A stretch of 63,027 nt of DNA from a bacterium (GTDB lineage Bacteria; Bacteroidota; Bacteroidia; B-17B0; Aurantibacillaceae). The notes under the pieces are model-generated. The model worked only from the letters and a program-made list of their open reading frames with translations, had not been told where the DNA came from and searched no databases. The translations under genes and the position numbers were made by a program. Numbering within the stretch: position 1 is the stretch's first letter; each line of letters begins with the position of its first letter. Below, piece by piece: positions 39,001-47,741 of the stretch. The stretch covers positions 82,711 through 145,737 of the forward strand of contig JAQSCW010000032.1 in the NCBI GenBank assembly GCA_029945625.1, given 5' to 3'.

Positions 39001-40706
39001 ATATTAATAAAAGCCTCTAATTTGTCTTTTAGCTTCCTTGCTCTTTCATTATCATCGCTAATATTGTAATGTCGAACAAGACTTTCATATAAATTTGAGT
39101 TTAGGTAATCCATTTTAATATGCGCTGGAACTTCTACAAGCGCATTTTTGGATGGGGGTGTAAAAATGGTATTGTTACTTTCGATTATTGCTACTTGTTC
39201 ATTAAATAAAACAGAAAGATAAAACCCCTTTTTAGGAAATTGATAACTAAGGTTTGCGATCCACTTCGCATACAGATCAAGAGAAACAGTATTATAGATT
39301 TCTTTGCTTACAGCTTCGGCTTTCGATTTTAGTATTTGATCTGTATAACGCTTATCAGTTAAGTAATTAGGAAATTGCGTTTTAAAATAAGCTAAAATGT
39401 CGTCCGGGATTTTTTGAATCAAATCCGAAAAATGTTTTTGTTGCTCCAACTCTTCTATTAGTTCTGAAAAACCACTAGAATGAAATTTAATATGCGAGTA
39501 CGATCTGTAATTACCGTCAATGCAAGGCAACACAGGAAGCGTTTTTATTTTATTATCAATTGCGGTATAAAAACCAAACTCTTCTAATACGGTGTCTTTA
39601 TTTCCCTTGTAATTTAATAGGCGAAGCTTATCCCAATTAGCAGTTTCTCCAAAAAAAATATCGCTAATTTTAAATATTAGGTTTATCAATTCGGTAACAA
39701 GAAACTTGTTTTTATTTGTTTCAATAATCCTATTTCTAGAACTATCCAATTCAAATGTTCCATGAATTACCATCGGGAAGTGCAACCCGATTTTAGTTGG
39801 GAAAAAAGTAAACAGCTTATTCACATTATCCTTTAGCCCCTCTTGAATTGCGATTTTTAGGCTGAAAGATTCGTCTTCGGTTACTTCGAGGTTTCTATAT
39901 TTTGCAGGCAACAAAGGGTCTTCTCCATTAATCTTATTGTTATATACCTTCCATGTTTGATCGTCTATTGCAATGGTGTCGTTAATTCTTTCACTATTAT
40001 ATTCAGTTATTGTTCCGTTAATTGAAATGTGTATTTTTTCGATGTGATTAAGGAATAACAAAACTTCTTTTCTAAGTGTTTTAAGTTGAGCTAAAATATC
40101 CGTTTCTACTTCCTTGTAATAATCAATCTCAATTGTAGTATGGTTTTGTTGGTCTTCTGATTTTTTCACAGATGGCAAAGAAAAAATTGGAAAGGGGATA
40201 ATATCCTCTTTGTATTCAAATTCTTTTAATATTTCGGAACGGTCATCTTCATTAAGATAAAGTTCAAAGAATTTATTTTTAGCATGATCAACAGAAAAGG
40301 TAACGACACAACCGCCACTTGAAATAATAACTTCTTGACTCCAGTTTAATATGGAACGGAATCCTAAACCTTTGTTACCAATATATTTTTTCTTCCGTTT
40401 AGTACTTAGGTTCGTGATCATTAATGAACGGAATCCGGCAACAGAGAATGGCTCACCCTCATTGATAATTTGTAATTTATTGCTTTCCGAATCAATAATT
40501 ATATTCACAAACTTGGAACCTGCATCATCTGCATTTTGAATTAACTCAAGTAACTGCCTGCCTTTGTAATCATTGTTTATCCCTTTCTCTCCCCTGAATT
40601 CGGAAATCATATTGTATTTATCAGAAAGAAAGCGTTGTCTCGTCTCAACAAAATCTTTCAACTCTGATATATCCAATTTTAATATTTCTTTTACTTCCGG
40701 TGACAT
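36081..40706 (-). CDS. Giant sacsin-like HATPase / DUF3883 protein inside the R-M operon
   Basis: A 1541-residue protein. The N terminus is a GHKL ATPase of the sacsin type: LLELIQNADDAGSKF (N-box, about residue 57), NEGEPFSVAGFR and KYIGNKGLGFRSILNW (G-boxes). The long middle is helical and unrecognised. The C terminus (about 1430-1520) has the DUF3883/NOV C-terminal fold, EVKSFYNGAFYFTRTELEVA, a restriction endonuclease-like region, after a Lys/Pro-rich linker (EPRGKKKKPSKPRNR). Such proteins recur in defence islands; a chaperone-like sensor plus nuclease is a guess. It sits between hsdS (13 bp) and hsdR (20 bp) on the same strand. Confidence 0.85.
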   Translation of the reverse strand: MSPEVKEILKLDISELKDFVETRQRFLSDKYNMISEFRGEKGINNDYKGRQLLELIQNADDAGSKFVNIIIDSESNKLQIINEGEPFSVAGFRSLMITNLSTKRKKKYIGNKGLGFRSILNWSQEVIISSGGCVVTFSVDHAKNKFFELYLNEDDRSEILKEFEYKEDIIPFPIFSLPSVKKSEDQQNHTTIEIDYYKEVETDILAQLKTLRKEVLLFLNHIEKIHISINGTITEYNSERINDTIAIDDQTWKVYNNKINGEDPLLPAKYRNLEVTEDESFSLKIAIQEGLKDNVNKLFTFFPTKIGLHFPMVIHGTFELDSSRNRIIETNKNKFLVTELINLIFKISDIFFGETANWDKLRLLNYKGNKDTVLEEFGFYTAIDNKIKTLPVLPCIDGNYRSYSHIKFHSSGFSELIEELEQQKHFSDLIQKIPDDILAYFKTQFPNYLTDKRYTDQILKSKAEAVSKEIYNTVSLDLYAKWIANLSYQFPKKGFYLSVLFNEQVAIIESNNTIFTPPSKNALVEVPAHIKMDYLNSNLYESLVRHYNISDDNERARKLKDKLEAFINIQSFEPAPVLTKIVTNTDKLISSTNKLSEKQGYAKAMLKSLYDYFNLSSRAKDSQIRTNNIPVINALGEIIYAKDSYLSKEYATGLLRTQLLGELYENKELVASGAELGLENEEEVEQFLIDFLGVNKYLQLERIEDRGISNDNYLNFVFKYKTKPDRFRSSRISYTQIKNISVIKDKIDKGDLTREQFVTWICVDNDISEKLRSFSDTDFRYDLTNQTYNSHNYRLQDVPSYIRYQLSSLGIFDGFLLNDMGTPIINDFQFDFKAETFQKRNIDSTLLKETLIQLGAKTEFNDLSIERVEEILKSLPTKDKLGKNARKIYQASIDRFKEKQEPLKNISDLLLHSTKEKVKQYIPYSEVYYANNIGLPRKILNEKAILNFPKRSGEQNISEFFSVQTFDNINYSAGDHTINEFSTSVLKAYLKDIRPYILVHRLQKLKADADIREAIRIVKSINIVLCDSLVYDFNGSSNEAEKYDFVPATDDKYTYLIKYSQSSSVDTLKQDSELSDVISEIYSIAFDLANIRAEIRSIFRNDTRDTQHQIIEEFGEENLLNAKSKLEITNGELEFWKIIYQLKKIPKKLPLVEDESDFRKIISSEFNINRKSISQIEYDFLDLKNNLKYLRDIFLHLNISLSDFNTSFGKSLNFHEYHEESLRLLVDNIKQDFIKALWSKYSVDAIEVQRTFTVQINSFNSAIVNAIAEECKLAIEVDYSIKITQTIKDKFDLVLSEESTKSISFIEQFEKNKKLIGLTDDQINLLEESDRSLLYFDIGEEELGKIKDKIKATSSNNDMPNNLPENKTEEPSDAKDISELEPRGKKKKPSKPRNRWGNSNPGGSYSPEEEKARKELGKKSEEEVLKALRDMYTEENVVWLSGYSNHPEKGDHWGFDMKYRVDKQSEWQFVEVKSFYNGAFYFTRTELEVATDDPSKYYLYLVSEHGISSVIFEKLLDENNELNYENEFFSIEIKDYKFTRI

Positions 40707-40719
40707 TTCTAATCCAATA

Positions 40720-41913
40720 TTATTGATTAACTATTTCAGTTGATTTTTCAACCTTCACTACTTTTTTTCCATTTAACAAATCTGCCATTAGTCCTGCTTT
40801 TAAAAGCTGTATTTTAAGAAGGCAATTTTGTTCTGTGTTCAATTTCTTATCAATACTATAAACTCGTTTTACAATCTCATCTTGCTCGTTTTTCTGAGGA
40901 AAAGCGATCTGAATATCGTATAGTTGTTCCCTATTAATACTTGGAACACCGGTAGCTTCATTCAATCTTTTTAAGTCGTATTTTTCTAATTGATAGTAAA
41001 GCCATCTAACATTGCCTTTAAAAGAACTGAGATAATAAGCGGTATCAACAGTCCAAAATTTACCAGTAATATAAAATGGCTTATCAATAGTTCCTTTTCT
41101 TCCAATTAGAATTGACTCTCCATCAAATAAATAATCTATTGCATATTCCATCAATCCACCTGTTCCATAAACTGGAATAGTTCCATTTATCGAGACTACA
41201 TCTTTTTGCGATTTACCGTATTCAATAATTGCTCTGTTTCCTAGCCTTTCCGCATCCCATTCCTTTGGGATCATACCTAGTTTACTCTCCTTATATAATT
41301 CAGGCGCATCAATAATTTTAGGGCGGAGTTTGCCCGTTTGAATATCTATTCCTCTTGTCGACAAATCCTGAAGCATACCTTTCTTAATTGCCTTGTATTT
41401 AGCTATTGCTATTTTAGTTTTCTCTATAACCGAATCAGCTGTATTTAGAATTAATGCGATTTGACTTTGCTCTGAAAGAGGAGGGAATTTTTCAAATGCA
41501 TTTGAAATATCATAGGTTGATAAATGCTTTACAGTTGTTGCAGTAGTTTTATCGTGAATATTTTTTAGAAAAGGGGAAAGAAAGTAATAGAAGTATTTAA
41601 TGTCAATCAGTGCTCCTTGCTTTTGAGCAACCTTCATTATTCGCTGGTTTAACAATGCTTTCCTTTTGTTTTGCCACTTTACAATATGAAAGTCACCATC
41701 CATACCAATCAGAATATCTCCTTCGGAAATAGTAAACTCATCGGAAAATTCACCACTATAAAATGTTTCAATTTTTGATTTTAATAAGTCGCGAATTCTA
41801 ATCAAAGGAAGCCCATCACCATCGGAATTAAATAACCTTGAATTAAATGGATATCCAGGAATAATCCGAATATTTTCACCTATTCTTATTTTTCCTTCGT
41901 TACTCATATCCAA
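40720..41913 (-). CDS. hsdS: Type I restriction-modification specificity subunit S
   Basis: Recognises the bipartite DNA target and recruits HsdM/HsdR. A 397-residue protein with two target-recognition domains (residues about 1-150 and 215-345) separated by conserved helical spacers, seen as [25 protein letters not shown] and [22 protein letters not shown] type repeats. The central EWDAERLGN starts the second TRD. The start overlaps the end of hsdM by 14 bp. Specificity cannot be read from sequence; HsdS TRDs are often exchanged. Confidence 0.94.
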   Translation of the reverse strand: MDMSNEGKIRIGENIRIIPGYPFNSRLFNSDGDGLPLIRIRDLLKSKIETFYSGEFSDEFTISEGDILIGMDGDFHIVKWQNKRKALLNQRIMKVAQKQGALIDIKYFYYFLSPFLKNIHDKTTATTVKHLSTYDISNAFEKFPPLSEQSQIALILNTADSVIEKTKIAIAKYKAIKKGMLQDLSTRGIDIQTGKLRPKIIDAPELYKESKLGMIPKEWDAERLGNRAIIEYGKSQKDVVSINGTIPVYGTGGLMEYAIDYLFDGESILIGRKGTIDKPFYITGKFWTVDTAYYLSSFKGNVRWLYYQLEKYDLKRLNEATGVPSINREQLYDIQIAFPQKNEQDEIVKRVYSIDKKLNTEQNCLLKIQLLKAGLMADLLNGKKVVKVEKSTEIVNQ

Positions 41914-44503
41914 GTTCCATTATAAAATTGTTTAATAACTCCGTTTCTTTTTCTCTTTCAATTAATAAATTGTGCAAAGGAATTGTATATTTATTATGTA
42001 AGTTTTCAAGAGCGATCAATAAACTTCGACTATGAGTATTAAGATAACCATTGATAGTTTGGTGCAGTACATTATTCCATCTTTTTAAAATCAATTCTTT
42101 CGCTTCTTCCGGTGCAATAAGCAATCGAGCTTGGTCAACCAAATTTTGCTTTTTATCTTTTATTTCTTTAATGATTTTTTTGCATTTTTTTAATTCTTCT
42201 TCTAAAGCAAGATGTTCAGCGATGCGTTCCTCGTCCATTTCAATCATAGCTTCTAACTTGGTAATTTCAGCTGAATACTTTAGTGCTTCCGTTTCAAGTC
42301 TGCTAACTTCAGCTGCCAATACAGGATCGTTTTTTGCCGCTTTTTCATTTGCCTTTATTCTTTTTTGTAGATTTTTATATTCTTTCTCCGCCTCCTTCTT
42401 TTCCCCTTTGAATCCTTTAATAACATCTTTGTGATCTTTCAGTTCATCTTTCTGCCATAAAGTATATTCTTCCTCATTCCAAACTCCTTCTTCTAATTCA
42501 TTTACTTCGGTAAATTGAACTTCAATTTCTTCTTTTCTCGCTTCATTTTTTCTTAATTCTTTTAAAACTTCGGGAAATTGACTTTCTAAGATTTCATCAT
42601 CCGGAATTAATTCCGCATTCCACCCACTTGCAGCCACACTCTTTAAATCGATATTTAATATATTCCAATATGATGCTAATGCGCCTCGACTTTGATAATT
42701 GTCTAATACCGCCTTTTGCCCTGTTTTTAGTTCAGATACTGCTTTTGTAAAACTAATCGAGAATTTATGGTACAGTTCAAATATGTTTTTGTTTTCAGGT
42801 AACGCTTCAAATTCTTTAACAACAGTTTTCCACCAATCTGATAATTGAACAGTATACTGCGCTTGAGTTGCTTTTACTTCGGGACTTTCATCGATTAATA
42901 TTTTGATGTCTTCTTTTTGAATAATAGTTTTCGCAAACATTAAGTACCCATCCTTCGCCTTTGTAAATAATCTCTCATTAACTCCAGGATAAGAAGCGAA
43001 GGAACCATTTAAGGCTCCGATTTCCGATTCAGGAATACCTCCTTTCAAGTGTGCGTGAACATCATTTGGTTCAGCAGGGGGTGTATTATCAACAAATCTT
43101 TTAATGTTTAGATTAAATCCTTCTTTTTCCAAATTACAATCTTCATCAACCCCTTTATTCTTTCCAACTAGCTTGCTGTATTTGTAAAGTTCTGTCTTGT
43201 TACGATATGTATAGGTAATTTTTTCAATGTCTTCAGGGCGTAATTTATTTTGTACTTTACCTTCTTTATATTCTCGATCAGCATTAATGAATAAAATTTT
43301 ATCCCTTAAATGAGCGCCCTTTTTATTAATAACAATTACTGAAGCCCCAATTGTGGTTCCATAGAACAGAGCAGGTGGCAAACCAATCACAGCCTCTAAA
43401 TAGCCCTTTTCAACAAGCCATTTTCTGAAATTACGCTCATCGCCACCACGAAATAGAACTCCGTGAGGCATTACAACCGCCATTCGCCCTTCGTTATTTA
43501 AACTGGCAACCATGTGTTGAACGAACATAAAATCTGCTTTACCTTTTACGGGCATCCAAAAATTAAAACGTTCTTTTTTCTTCATCCCATCTTTGGAATA
43601 GTTTTGAGAGAATGGAGGATTGGCTATTACCAAATCAAAAGTTCTTAATTCACCTTGATCTTCATGAATCGGATTCATCAAGGTGTCTCCGTTCACAATT
43701 TTTGAATCAAAAATATTGTGAAACAGCATATTCATTTTGCATAAACTCCATGTAGTTCCATTTTTCTCTTGCCCATAAAGTGAAAGATTTTTTGAAGAAC
43801 CATATCTGCTTTCAACATACGTTTGGCATTCAATGAGCATACCACCACTACCAACTGTAGGATCATATATTTCATCATCAGCTTTCGGTTCTAAAATATT
43901 TACCAATAATTTCACCACTTCATTTGGAGTATAGAATTCTCCTCCTTTTTTTCCAGCACTATCCGCAAAGTATTTAATTAGAAACTCGTAAGCCGCACCT
44001 AATAAGTCGGGAAACTCTAAGTTGTCATCAGTTAATTTAATCCGATTAAATTCCTTTATTAATTCCCGGAGATCTTCATCAGTAATCTGTTTGTTGTTTT
44101 TGCCAATGGTTCTATTGAAGTTGATGCTTTTTAAAACACCTTCCAATTTGTCCAAGTTGGCATCCTCTAATGCTGCCAACGCAGTATTTAAATGATCTCC
44201 AATTTCCTCTTGTAAACTCTTAATATTTTCCCAACGTGCAGTAATTGGAACAAAGAAATCGTATTCCGGAGCATTTGGCTTTTCCAACTCATATTCAACT
44301 TCCGGTTCTGCAAGACCACGAACTTCAATCAAATTCTTTTTACGAACCTTTTTTTGATCCTCAAATTGATCGTTTACTCTTTTTAGAAAAAGCATTGCAA
44401 TAATGTACTCTTTGTATTCAGAAGCATCCATGTTCCCTCTTAAACTTTCGCAAGCTTCTTCAAGGAATGTTTCTAATCGTGATAATGAAAGTTTATTTGC
44501 CAT
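41900..44503 (-). CDS. hsdM: Type I restriction-modification methyltransferase subunit M, extended
   Basis: N6-adenine methyltransferase. An HsdM N-terminal helical domain ([20 protein letters not shown]) precedes the catalytic core with the SAM loop [13 protein letters not shown] (about residue 211) and NPPFSQNY (about 296). At 867 residues it is far longer than the usual 480-550: after the core come about 350 residues of charged helices, including a long coiled coil ([19 protein letters not shown]...). First large gene of the operon after the XRE regulator (8 bp). The extension may replace a separate assembly helix or mediate contact with other operon products. Confidence 0.94.
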   Translation of the reverse strand: MANKLSLSRLETFLEEACESLRGNMDASEYKEYIIAMLFLKRVNDQFEDQKKVRKKNLIEVRGLAEPEVEYELEKPNAPEYDFFVPITARWENIKSLQEEIGDHLNTALAALEDANLDKLEGVLKSINFNRTIGKNNKQITDEDLRELIKEFNRIKLTDDNLEFPDLLGAAYEFLIKYFADSAGKKGGEFYTPNEVVKLLVNILEPKADDEIYDPTVGSGGMLIECQTYVESRYGSSKNLSLYGQEKNGTTWSLCKMNMLFHNIFDSKIVNGDTLMNPIHEDQGELRTFDLVIANPPFSQNYSKDGMKKKERFNFWMPVKGKADFMFVQHMVASLNNEGRMAVVMPHGVLFRGGDERNFRKWLVEKGYLEAVIGLPPALFYGTTIGASVIVINKKGAHLRDKILFINADREYKEGKVQNKLRPEDIEKITYTYRNKTELYKYSKLVGKNKGVDEDCNLEKEGFNLNIKRFVDNTPPAEPNDVHAHLKGGIPESEIGALNGSFASYPGVNERLFTKAKDGYLMFAKTIIQKEDIKILIDESPEVKATQAQYTVQLSDWWKTVVKEFEALPENKNIFELYHKFSISFTKAVSELKTGQKAVLDNYQSRGALASYWNILNIDLKSVAASGWNAELIPDDEILESQFPEVLKELRKNEARKEEIEVQFTEVNELEEGVWNEEEYTLWQKDELKDHKDVIKGFKGEKKEAEKEYKNLQKRIKANEKAAKNDPVLAAEVSRLETEALKYSAEITKLEAMIEMDEERIAEHLALEEELKKCKKIIKEIKDKKQNLVDQARLLIAPEEAKELILKRWNNVLHQTINGYLNTHSRSLLIALENLHNKYTIPLHNLLIEREKETELLNNFIMELGYE

Positions 44504-44511
44504 AAATTCTT

Positions 44512-44721
44512 TTAATTTGTTTTCGTTTTTTTAATATTGCTCTCTAATAATTCCTTAACATCAACCTTTAGTAAGTCCGCAATCTGATAAAGTATCTCAA
44601 TGCTTGGCTGTCGCCTATTTTGAGCATAAGAATTTACCATATTAAAGCTTTTACCAAGGGTTTCAGCCAACCACGTTTGTGTCAGCCCTTTCTTTTCAAG
44701 CACTTCTTTTATTCGGTTCAT
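44512..44721 (-). CDS. Small XRE-type HTH regulator at the head of the R-M operon
   Basis: Sixty-nine residues forming one Cro/C1-type helix-turn-helix: [41 protein letters not shown] with the usual spacing. ATG 44721 is preferred to TTG 44727. It sits 8 bp before hsdM and is likely a control (C-protein-like) regulator timing restriction after methylation. A palindrome ATCTCA-TTTTA-TGAGAT (44769-44785) lies 48 bp upstream and could be its operator. Confidence 0.88.
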   Translation of the reverse strand: MNRIKEVLEKKGLTQTWLAETLGKSFNMVNSYAQNRRQPSIEILYQIADLLKVDVKELLESNIKKTKTN

Positions 44722-44768
44722 TGTCAATCCTTTTTGGACGTTATAAATATAGTATTATTTTTCAATCC

Positions 44769-44785
44769 ATCTCATTTTATGAGAT
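44769..44785. promoter_or_regulatory. Palindrome, candidate operator of the XRE regulator
   Basis: ATCTCA, 5 bp, TGAGAT: a perfect inverted repeat in the 240-bp intergenic region between the divergent XRE (leftward) and XRE-ImmA (rightward) genes. Confidence 0.5.
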
Positions 44786-44912
44786 ACGAAACATGATTTC
44801 TGTTGAGAACTTTTTTCCAAATTTTTAAACTAAACTTTTAAACATGCTCATAAATTAAGTCCCACAAAATCAACTAATTAATGTTTTAAATTTATAAAAA
44901 AGGGGATTTATT

Positions 44913-44942
44913 TTGCAATTATGCAGAATAATTATACTTTTG
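44913..44942 (+). promoter_or_regulatory. Bacteroidota promoter of the XRE-ImmA gene
   Basis: TTTTG with TTG at 44913-44915, 19 bp, then TACTTTTG (44935-44942). This matches the phylum consensus well and lies 21 bases before the ATG. Confidence 0.75.
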
Positions 44943-44963
44943 GTATGCAGTTGAACTGAACGA

Positions 44964-46007
44964 ATGAAAATTATGACTACCTTAAAATTAAATCCCAAAA
45001 TGATAACAGTTGCAAGAGAATCGAGAGGCTTATCTCAGCTAGATTTAGCTGAGAAGTTAGGGCTATCTCCCTCGCACATGTCACGCATTGAGCAGGATTA
45101 CACAGAACTTGGGGAGCATCATGTAAAGGCACTTTCATCCGTTTTAAATTACCCGGAAGAGTTCTTTTATCAAGAAGGAGAAACGCTCCCACCTGCGCTA
45201 GCATTGCGCAAGCGTAATATTGTGGCGCAGAAGATTATGTTGCCAGTTGAAGCACAAGTAAACATCTATCGTTTAAACGTAGAAAAGCTTTTAAAAGCTA
45301 TTAGTTACCCTGAGATTAGTTTACCTGTGTTGGATATTGACAAATTAGGATCACCTGCGGAGGCTGCAAGAAAACTTCGCAAGCTTTGGAAAATTGAAAA
45401 GGGTGGCATTAACAACCTCACACAAGTATTAGAAGAGAATGGATTATTTGTAATCAATTTTGACTTTAATACTGATCGTGTAGATGGCATGAGCATTTTA
45501 GCAGATAGTAAATTTCCTGTAGTGTTTTCAAATAAAAGAAGTTTAGGTGATCGCCAACGATTCACATTAGCTTATGAATTAGGGCATTTAGTAATGCATC
45601 TACAAACCAATCCTTCTTTTACAAGAGATATTAGCCATGAAGCAAATGAGTTTGCTGCTGAATTCTTAATGCCGGAAAAAGACATCAAAGGAGATTTCAA
45701 AGATGGTGTTACATTAAACATCTTAGCGGATTTAAAGCGCAAATGGAAACTATCCATGCAAGCCTTATTATACAGGGCAAACGATATCGGTGTAATTACT
45801 GATAACCAAAAAAGGTATTTGATAAATCAATTTAATTCAATGAACATTCGCAGAAGAGAACCTGCGGAGTTGGATATCGCAAGAGAAAATCCAATGAAGT
45901 TGAGAGATATGATTACCAACTACAAAAGCAAACAAAAACTAAATGTAAAGCAACTCGCTTTATTTTTCAATTCGCACGAGGAGGAGTTTTTGGAAAAATA
46001 TTCGTAG
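44964..46007 (+). CDS. XRE-ImmA/IrrE-like regulator
   Basis: A 347-residue fusion of an N-terminal Cro/C1 helix-turn-helix (SRGLSQLDLAEKLGLSPSHMS, about residues 15-40) and a C-terminal ImmA/IrrE-type M78 domain. Proteins of this build derepress mobile elements after DNA damage or act as anti-repressors. The zinc helix reads FTLAYELGHLVMH: the first histidine of HExxH is tyrosine, while ELGH and the following SHEANEFAAEFLMP remain, so peptidase activity is doubtful. It is transcribed away from the R-M operon and toward the viral block, with a good promoter. A second ATG lies at residue 4. Confidence 0.88.
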   Translation: MKIMTTLKLNPKMITVARESRGLSQLDLAEKLGLSPSHMSRIEQDYTELGEHHVKALSSVLNYPEEFFYQEGETLPPALALRKRNIVAQKIMLPVEAQVNIYRLNVEKLLKAISYPEISLPVLDIDKLGSPAEAARKLRKLWKIEKGGINNLTQVLEENGLFVINFDFNTDRVDGMSILADSKFPVVFSNKRSLGDRQRFTLAYELGHLVMHLQTNPSFTRDISHEANEFAAEFLMPEKDIKGDFKDGVTLNILADLKRKWKLSMQALLYRANDIGVITDNQKRYLINQFNSMNIRRREPAELDIARENPMKLRDMITNYKSKQKLNVKQLALFFNSHEEEFLEKYS

Positions 46008-46045
46008 ATAATGAAAGTATTAATTTTTAGAAGAGAGACAGAGAC

Positions 46046-46249
46046 ATGGGAATCACGACAGACAAGTTCGAATTAAAAGCCTACTCAAAAAGGGAGTTGG
46101 CAGAAAAGTATCAAGTATCAGTAAAAACTTTTAACAGCTGGTTAAAACCATTTGAAGATAAAGTTGGAAAAAAAAGCGGTCGCTATTATACAGTGAACCA
46201 AGTTAAAACAATGTTAGAAGTATTAGGAGTACCCGGTACTGTAAATTAA
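46046..46249 (+). CDS. Small HTH protein (paralogue of the protein at 47208)
   Basis: Sixty-seven residues of winged-helix/MerR-like type: SKRELAEKYQVSVKTFNSWL is a helix-turn-helix, followed by KVGKKSGRYYTVNQVKTMLE. It is clearly a paralogue of the gene at 47208-47417 (shared LA.KYQVS.KTF..WL and G.RYY-type core). Such proteins occur in Bacteroidota elements as DUF4248-like or excisionase-like DNA-binding proteins. It follows the XRE-ImmA gene by 38 bp and is followed by a terminator. Confidence 0.7.
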   Translation: MGITTDKFELKAYSKRELAEKYQVSVKTFNSWLKPFEDKVGKKSGRYYTVNQVKTMLEVLGVPGTVN

Positions 46250-46282
46250 TCTCTGTTCTATTTTCTTGAAATACTATTGAAG

Positions 46283-46312
46283 GGTGATCTTATGGTCACC
46301 TTTTACTTTTTT
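46283..46312 (+). terminator. Rho-independent terminator after the HTH gene
   Basis: Stem GGTGATC/GGTCACC (one G-T pair) with loop TTAT, followed by TTTTACTTTTTT. It ends the XRE-ImmA/HTH transcript. Confidence 0.75.
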
Positions 46313-46319
46313 ATTAAAT

Positions 46320-46566
46320 CATCCCATAATGCCCCCGGAATACTTTCACGGTAACCCCCGATAATTTGCGGCACTTTAGCAATCCTCCCGGAATCACCCC
46401 CGAATAAATCCGCAGTCAACCCCATAAAATTTCGCAGCCCAAAACTGCCCAAATCTTCCCAAAAATTCTCTTTGCTCACGATGCATTCTCATACATGCTT
46501 TTGTGTTCCGAATTTTTCTCATTGCTGCAAAATTTCGCTCTTATCGTCAGAATTTTTCTCTTACAT
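46320..46566. repeat. Iteron-like regulatory region upstream of the viral operon
   Basis: No gene. Two repeat families: C-rich CCCCCGGAATA-type copies at 46332, 46354, 46385 and 46396, and T-rich GAATTTTTCTC-type copies at 46510-46520, 46530-46540 (AAATTTCGCTC) and 46550-46560, spaced exactly 20 bp. Weaker TTCTC copies end at 46470 and 46490. The last copy ends 6 bp before the promoter box. Activator/repressor binding sites or a replication origin are both possible. Confidence 0.6.
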
Positions 46567-46607
46567 CCCAAACCGAGAAAGTGCCCACAACAGCTGTCGC
46601 ACCTTTG
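46567..46607 (+). promoter_or_regulatory. Two-box element promoter, copy 1
   Basis: CCCAAACCGAGAAAG (46567-46581), 18 bp, CACCTTTG (46600-46607). It lies 51 bases before the ATG of the gene at 46658. The -7 box differs from TAnnTTTG at its first base. Confidence 0.7.
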
Positions 46608-46657
46608 TATCGTCAAGTACAACGACTCAAAAAAGTAATCAATAAAAACTAAATAAA

Positions 46658-47206
46658 ATGACAGCAGTAAGAAAAATCAAAACAGTATTTCCACACTTAA
46701 GAGTAATAAAAGGTGGTAAATCAAATCCAAAAAACAACACCATTGAGAACACTTGGATTTTTATTCACGCAGCATTATGGAACAACAACGAGTTCTCGAA
46801 TAAAGAAGAAACTCAGTTTGAAAACCTAATCGCAGAACATTACAACAACTTTAAAAAACCCACAAAAGTTTTTGAAGAAATTATCGAGCGTGTGTGTTTA
46901 GCGAAACGCTATGTAAACAGAAAACGTGGTCGTTATTTATCAAAACCAATTGATTGGTTAAATATAAGCTACCACAAAGGTTTATCAGGAACAGAAGGAT
47001 GGTATCAAGAAGTTTGTTTGCAACGCATATCTGTTCCTGAGTACAATAAAGGAATAACACTTCTTGCAAAAGCAATCACAAAATATTTGCAAGAGCCAAC
47101 AATCAAAACAATTGTAACCTACCGCAAAAAATTAATCGAACAAAAACAATTTGACCTATTACAAATCTTCAACAACAGTATTATCAATTTTCAAATCAAC
47201 AACTAA
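46658..47206 (+). CDS. Unrecognised basic protein, first gene of the viral block
   Basis: I do not recognise a family. The 182-residue protein is basic (start MTAVRKIKTVFPHLRVIKGGK), with a central KRYVNRKRGRYLSKPIDWLN stretch and a predicted mixed alpha/beta composition; no catalytic motif or membrane span. It stands first behind promoter copy 1 and iterons, and 1 base before the small HTH gene, so a DNA-binding, replication or regulatory role for the element is plausible. No HUH or primase motif is visible. Confidence 0.55.
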   Translation: MTAVRKIKTVFPHLRVIKGGKSNPKNNTIENTWIFIHAALWNNNEFSNKEETQFENLIAEHYNNFKKPTKVFEEIIERVCLAKRYVNRKRGRYLSKPIDWLNISYHKGLSGTEGWYQEVCLQRISVPEYNKGITLLAKAITKYLQEPTIKTIVTYRKKLIEQKQFDLLQIFNNSIINFQINN

Positions 47207-47207
47207 A

Positions 47208-47417
47208 ATGGAAAACAAAGAATTAAAGGCACTTTCTGTAAAGCCCTATATGCCGGGCGAATTGGCGAAGTATTATCAAGTGAGCGAGAAAACATTTAGA
47301 TGTTGGTTAACTCAATTTAAAGAAAAATTAGGAAAAAGAAATGGAAGATATTTTAATATCAAGCAAGTGGAATTGATATTCCAAGAATTAGGAACGCCAA
47401 AAACAATTGAATTGTAA
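47208..47417 (+). CDS. Small HTH protein (paralogue of the protein at 46046)
   Basis: Sixty-nine residues. MPGELAKYYQVSEKTFRCWL is a helix-turn-helix and LGKRNGRYFNIKQVELIFQELG matches the second half of its paralogue at 46046-46249. The frame continues upstream to 47151, but ATG 47208 is chosen because it lies just after the preceding stop. It may set the switch that opens the downstream late operon, whose promoter lies 50 bp further on. Confidence 0.7.
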   Translation: MENKELKALSVKPYMPGELAKYYQVSEKTFRCWLTQFKEKLGKRNGRYFNIKQVELIFQELGTPKTIEL

Positions 47418-47468
47418 TTCTATTCACTTCCATTGTGTGCCATACTCGGCAGAGTTTGGGACTTGAAT

Positions 47469-47509
47469 CCCAAACCGAGAAAGCGTCCCAAGCAGTTGAT
47501 ACACCTTTG
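47469..47509 (+). promoter_or_regulatory. Two-box element promoter, copy 2 (late operon)
   Basis: CCCAAACCGAGAAAG (47469-47483), 18 bp, CACCTTTG (47502-47509). It shares the preceding GAATCC with copy 3. It heads the long run of genes from 47550. Confidence 0.72.
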
Positions 47510-47549
47510 TACCGTGATGGATGAATTACTAATAAATAAACAAAAAAAG

Positions 47550-47741
47550 ATGTCAGAAATTAAACATGTAGGATCAACAGATGGAACAGGAAGTATGCTT
47601 CTAACCGCAAGCATACTGTTCGCAAACATAGACTATTCAAGTTTGATGGACTATGCAATTAAAGCTTTTGTAGGCGGTGCAATTTGGATGGCTTTCAAAG
47701 TAGGCGGAGAATATTTTAGCAACAAGATCAAAAAAAAGTAA
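47550..47741 (+). CDS. Small membrane protein
   Basis: Sixty-three residues. After a short polar start comes a hydrophobic stretch (SMLLTASILFANI) and a second one (AFVGGAIWMAFKVGG), then a lysine-rich tail. ATG 47550 is preferred over the upstream ATG at 47517 because the latter lies only 8 bases after the -7 box; 47550 leaves a leader like that of promoter copy 1. The next gene starts directly after its stop. Possible holin or virion membrane peptide; unproven. Confidence 0.6.
   Translation: MSEIKHVGSTDGTGSMLLTASILFANIDYSSLMDYAIKAFVGGAIWMAFKVGGEYFSNKIKKK

Noticed and set aside
46658-47206. Rolling-circle (HUH) replication protein
   Set aside because: No HUH pair or Tyr motif in the correct order; function left open.
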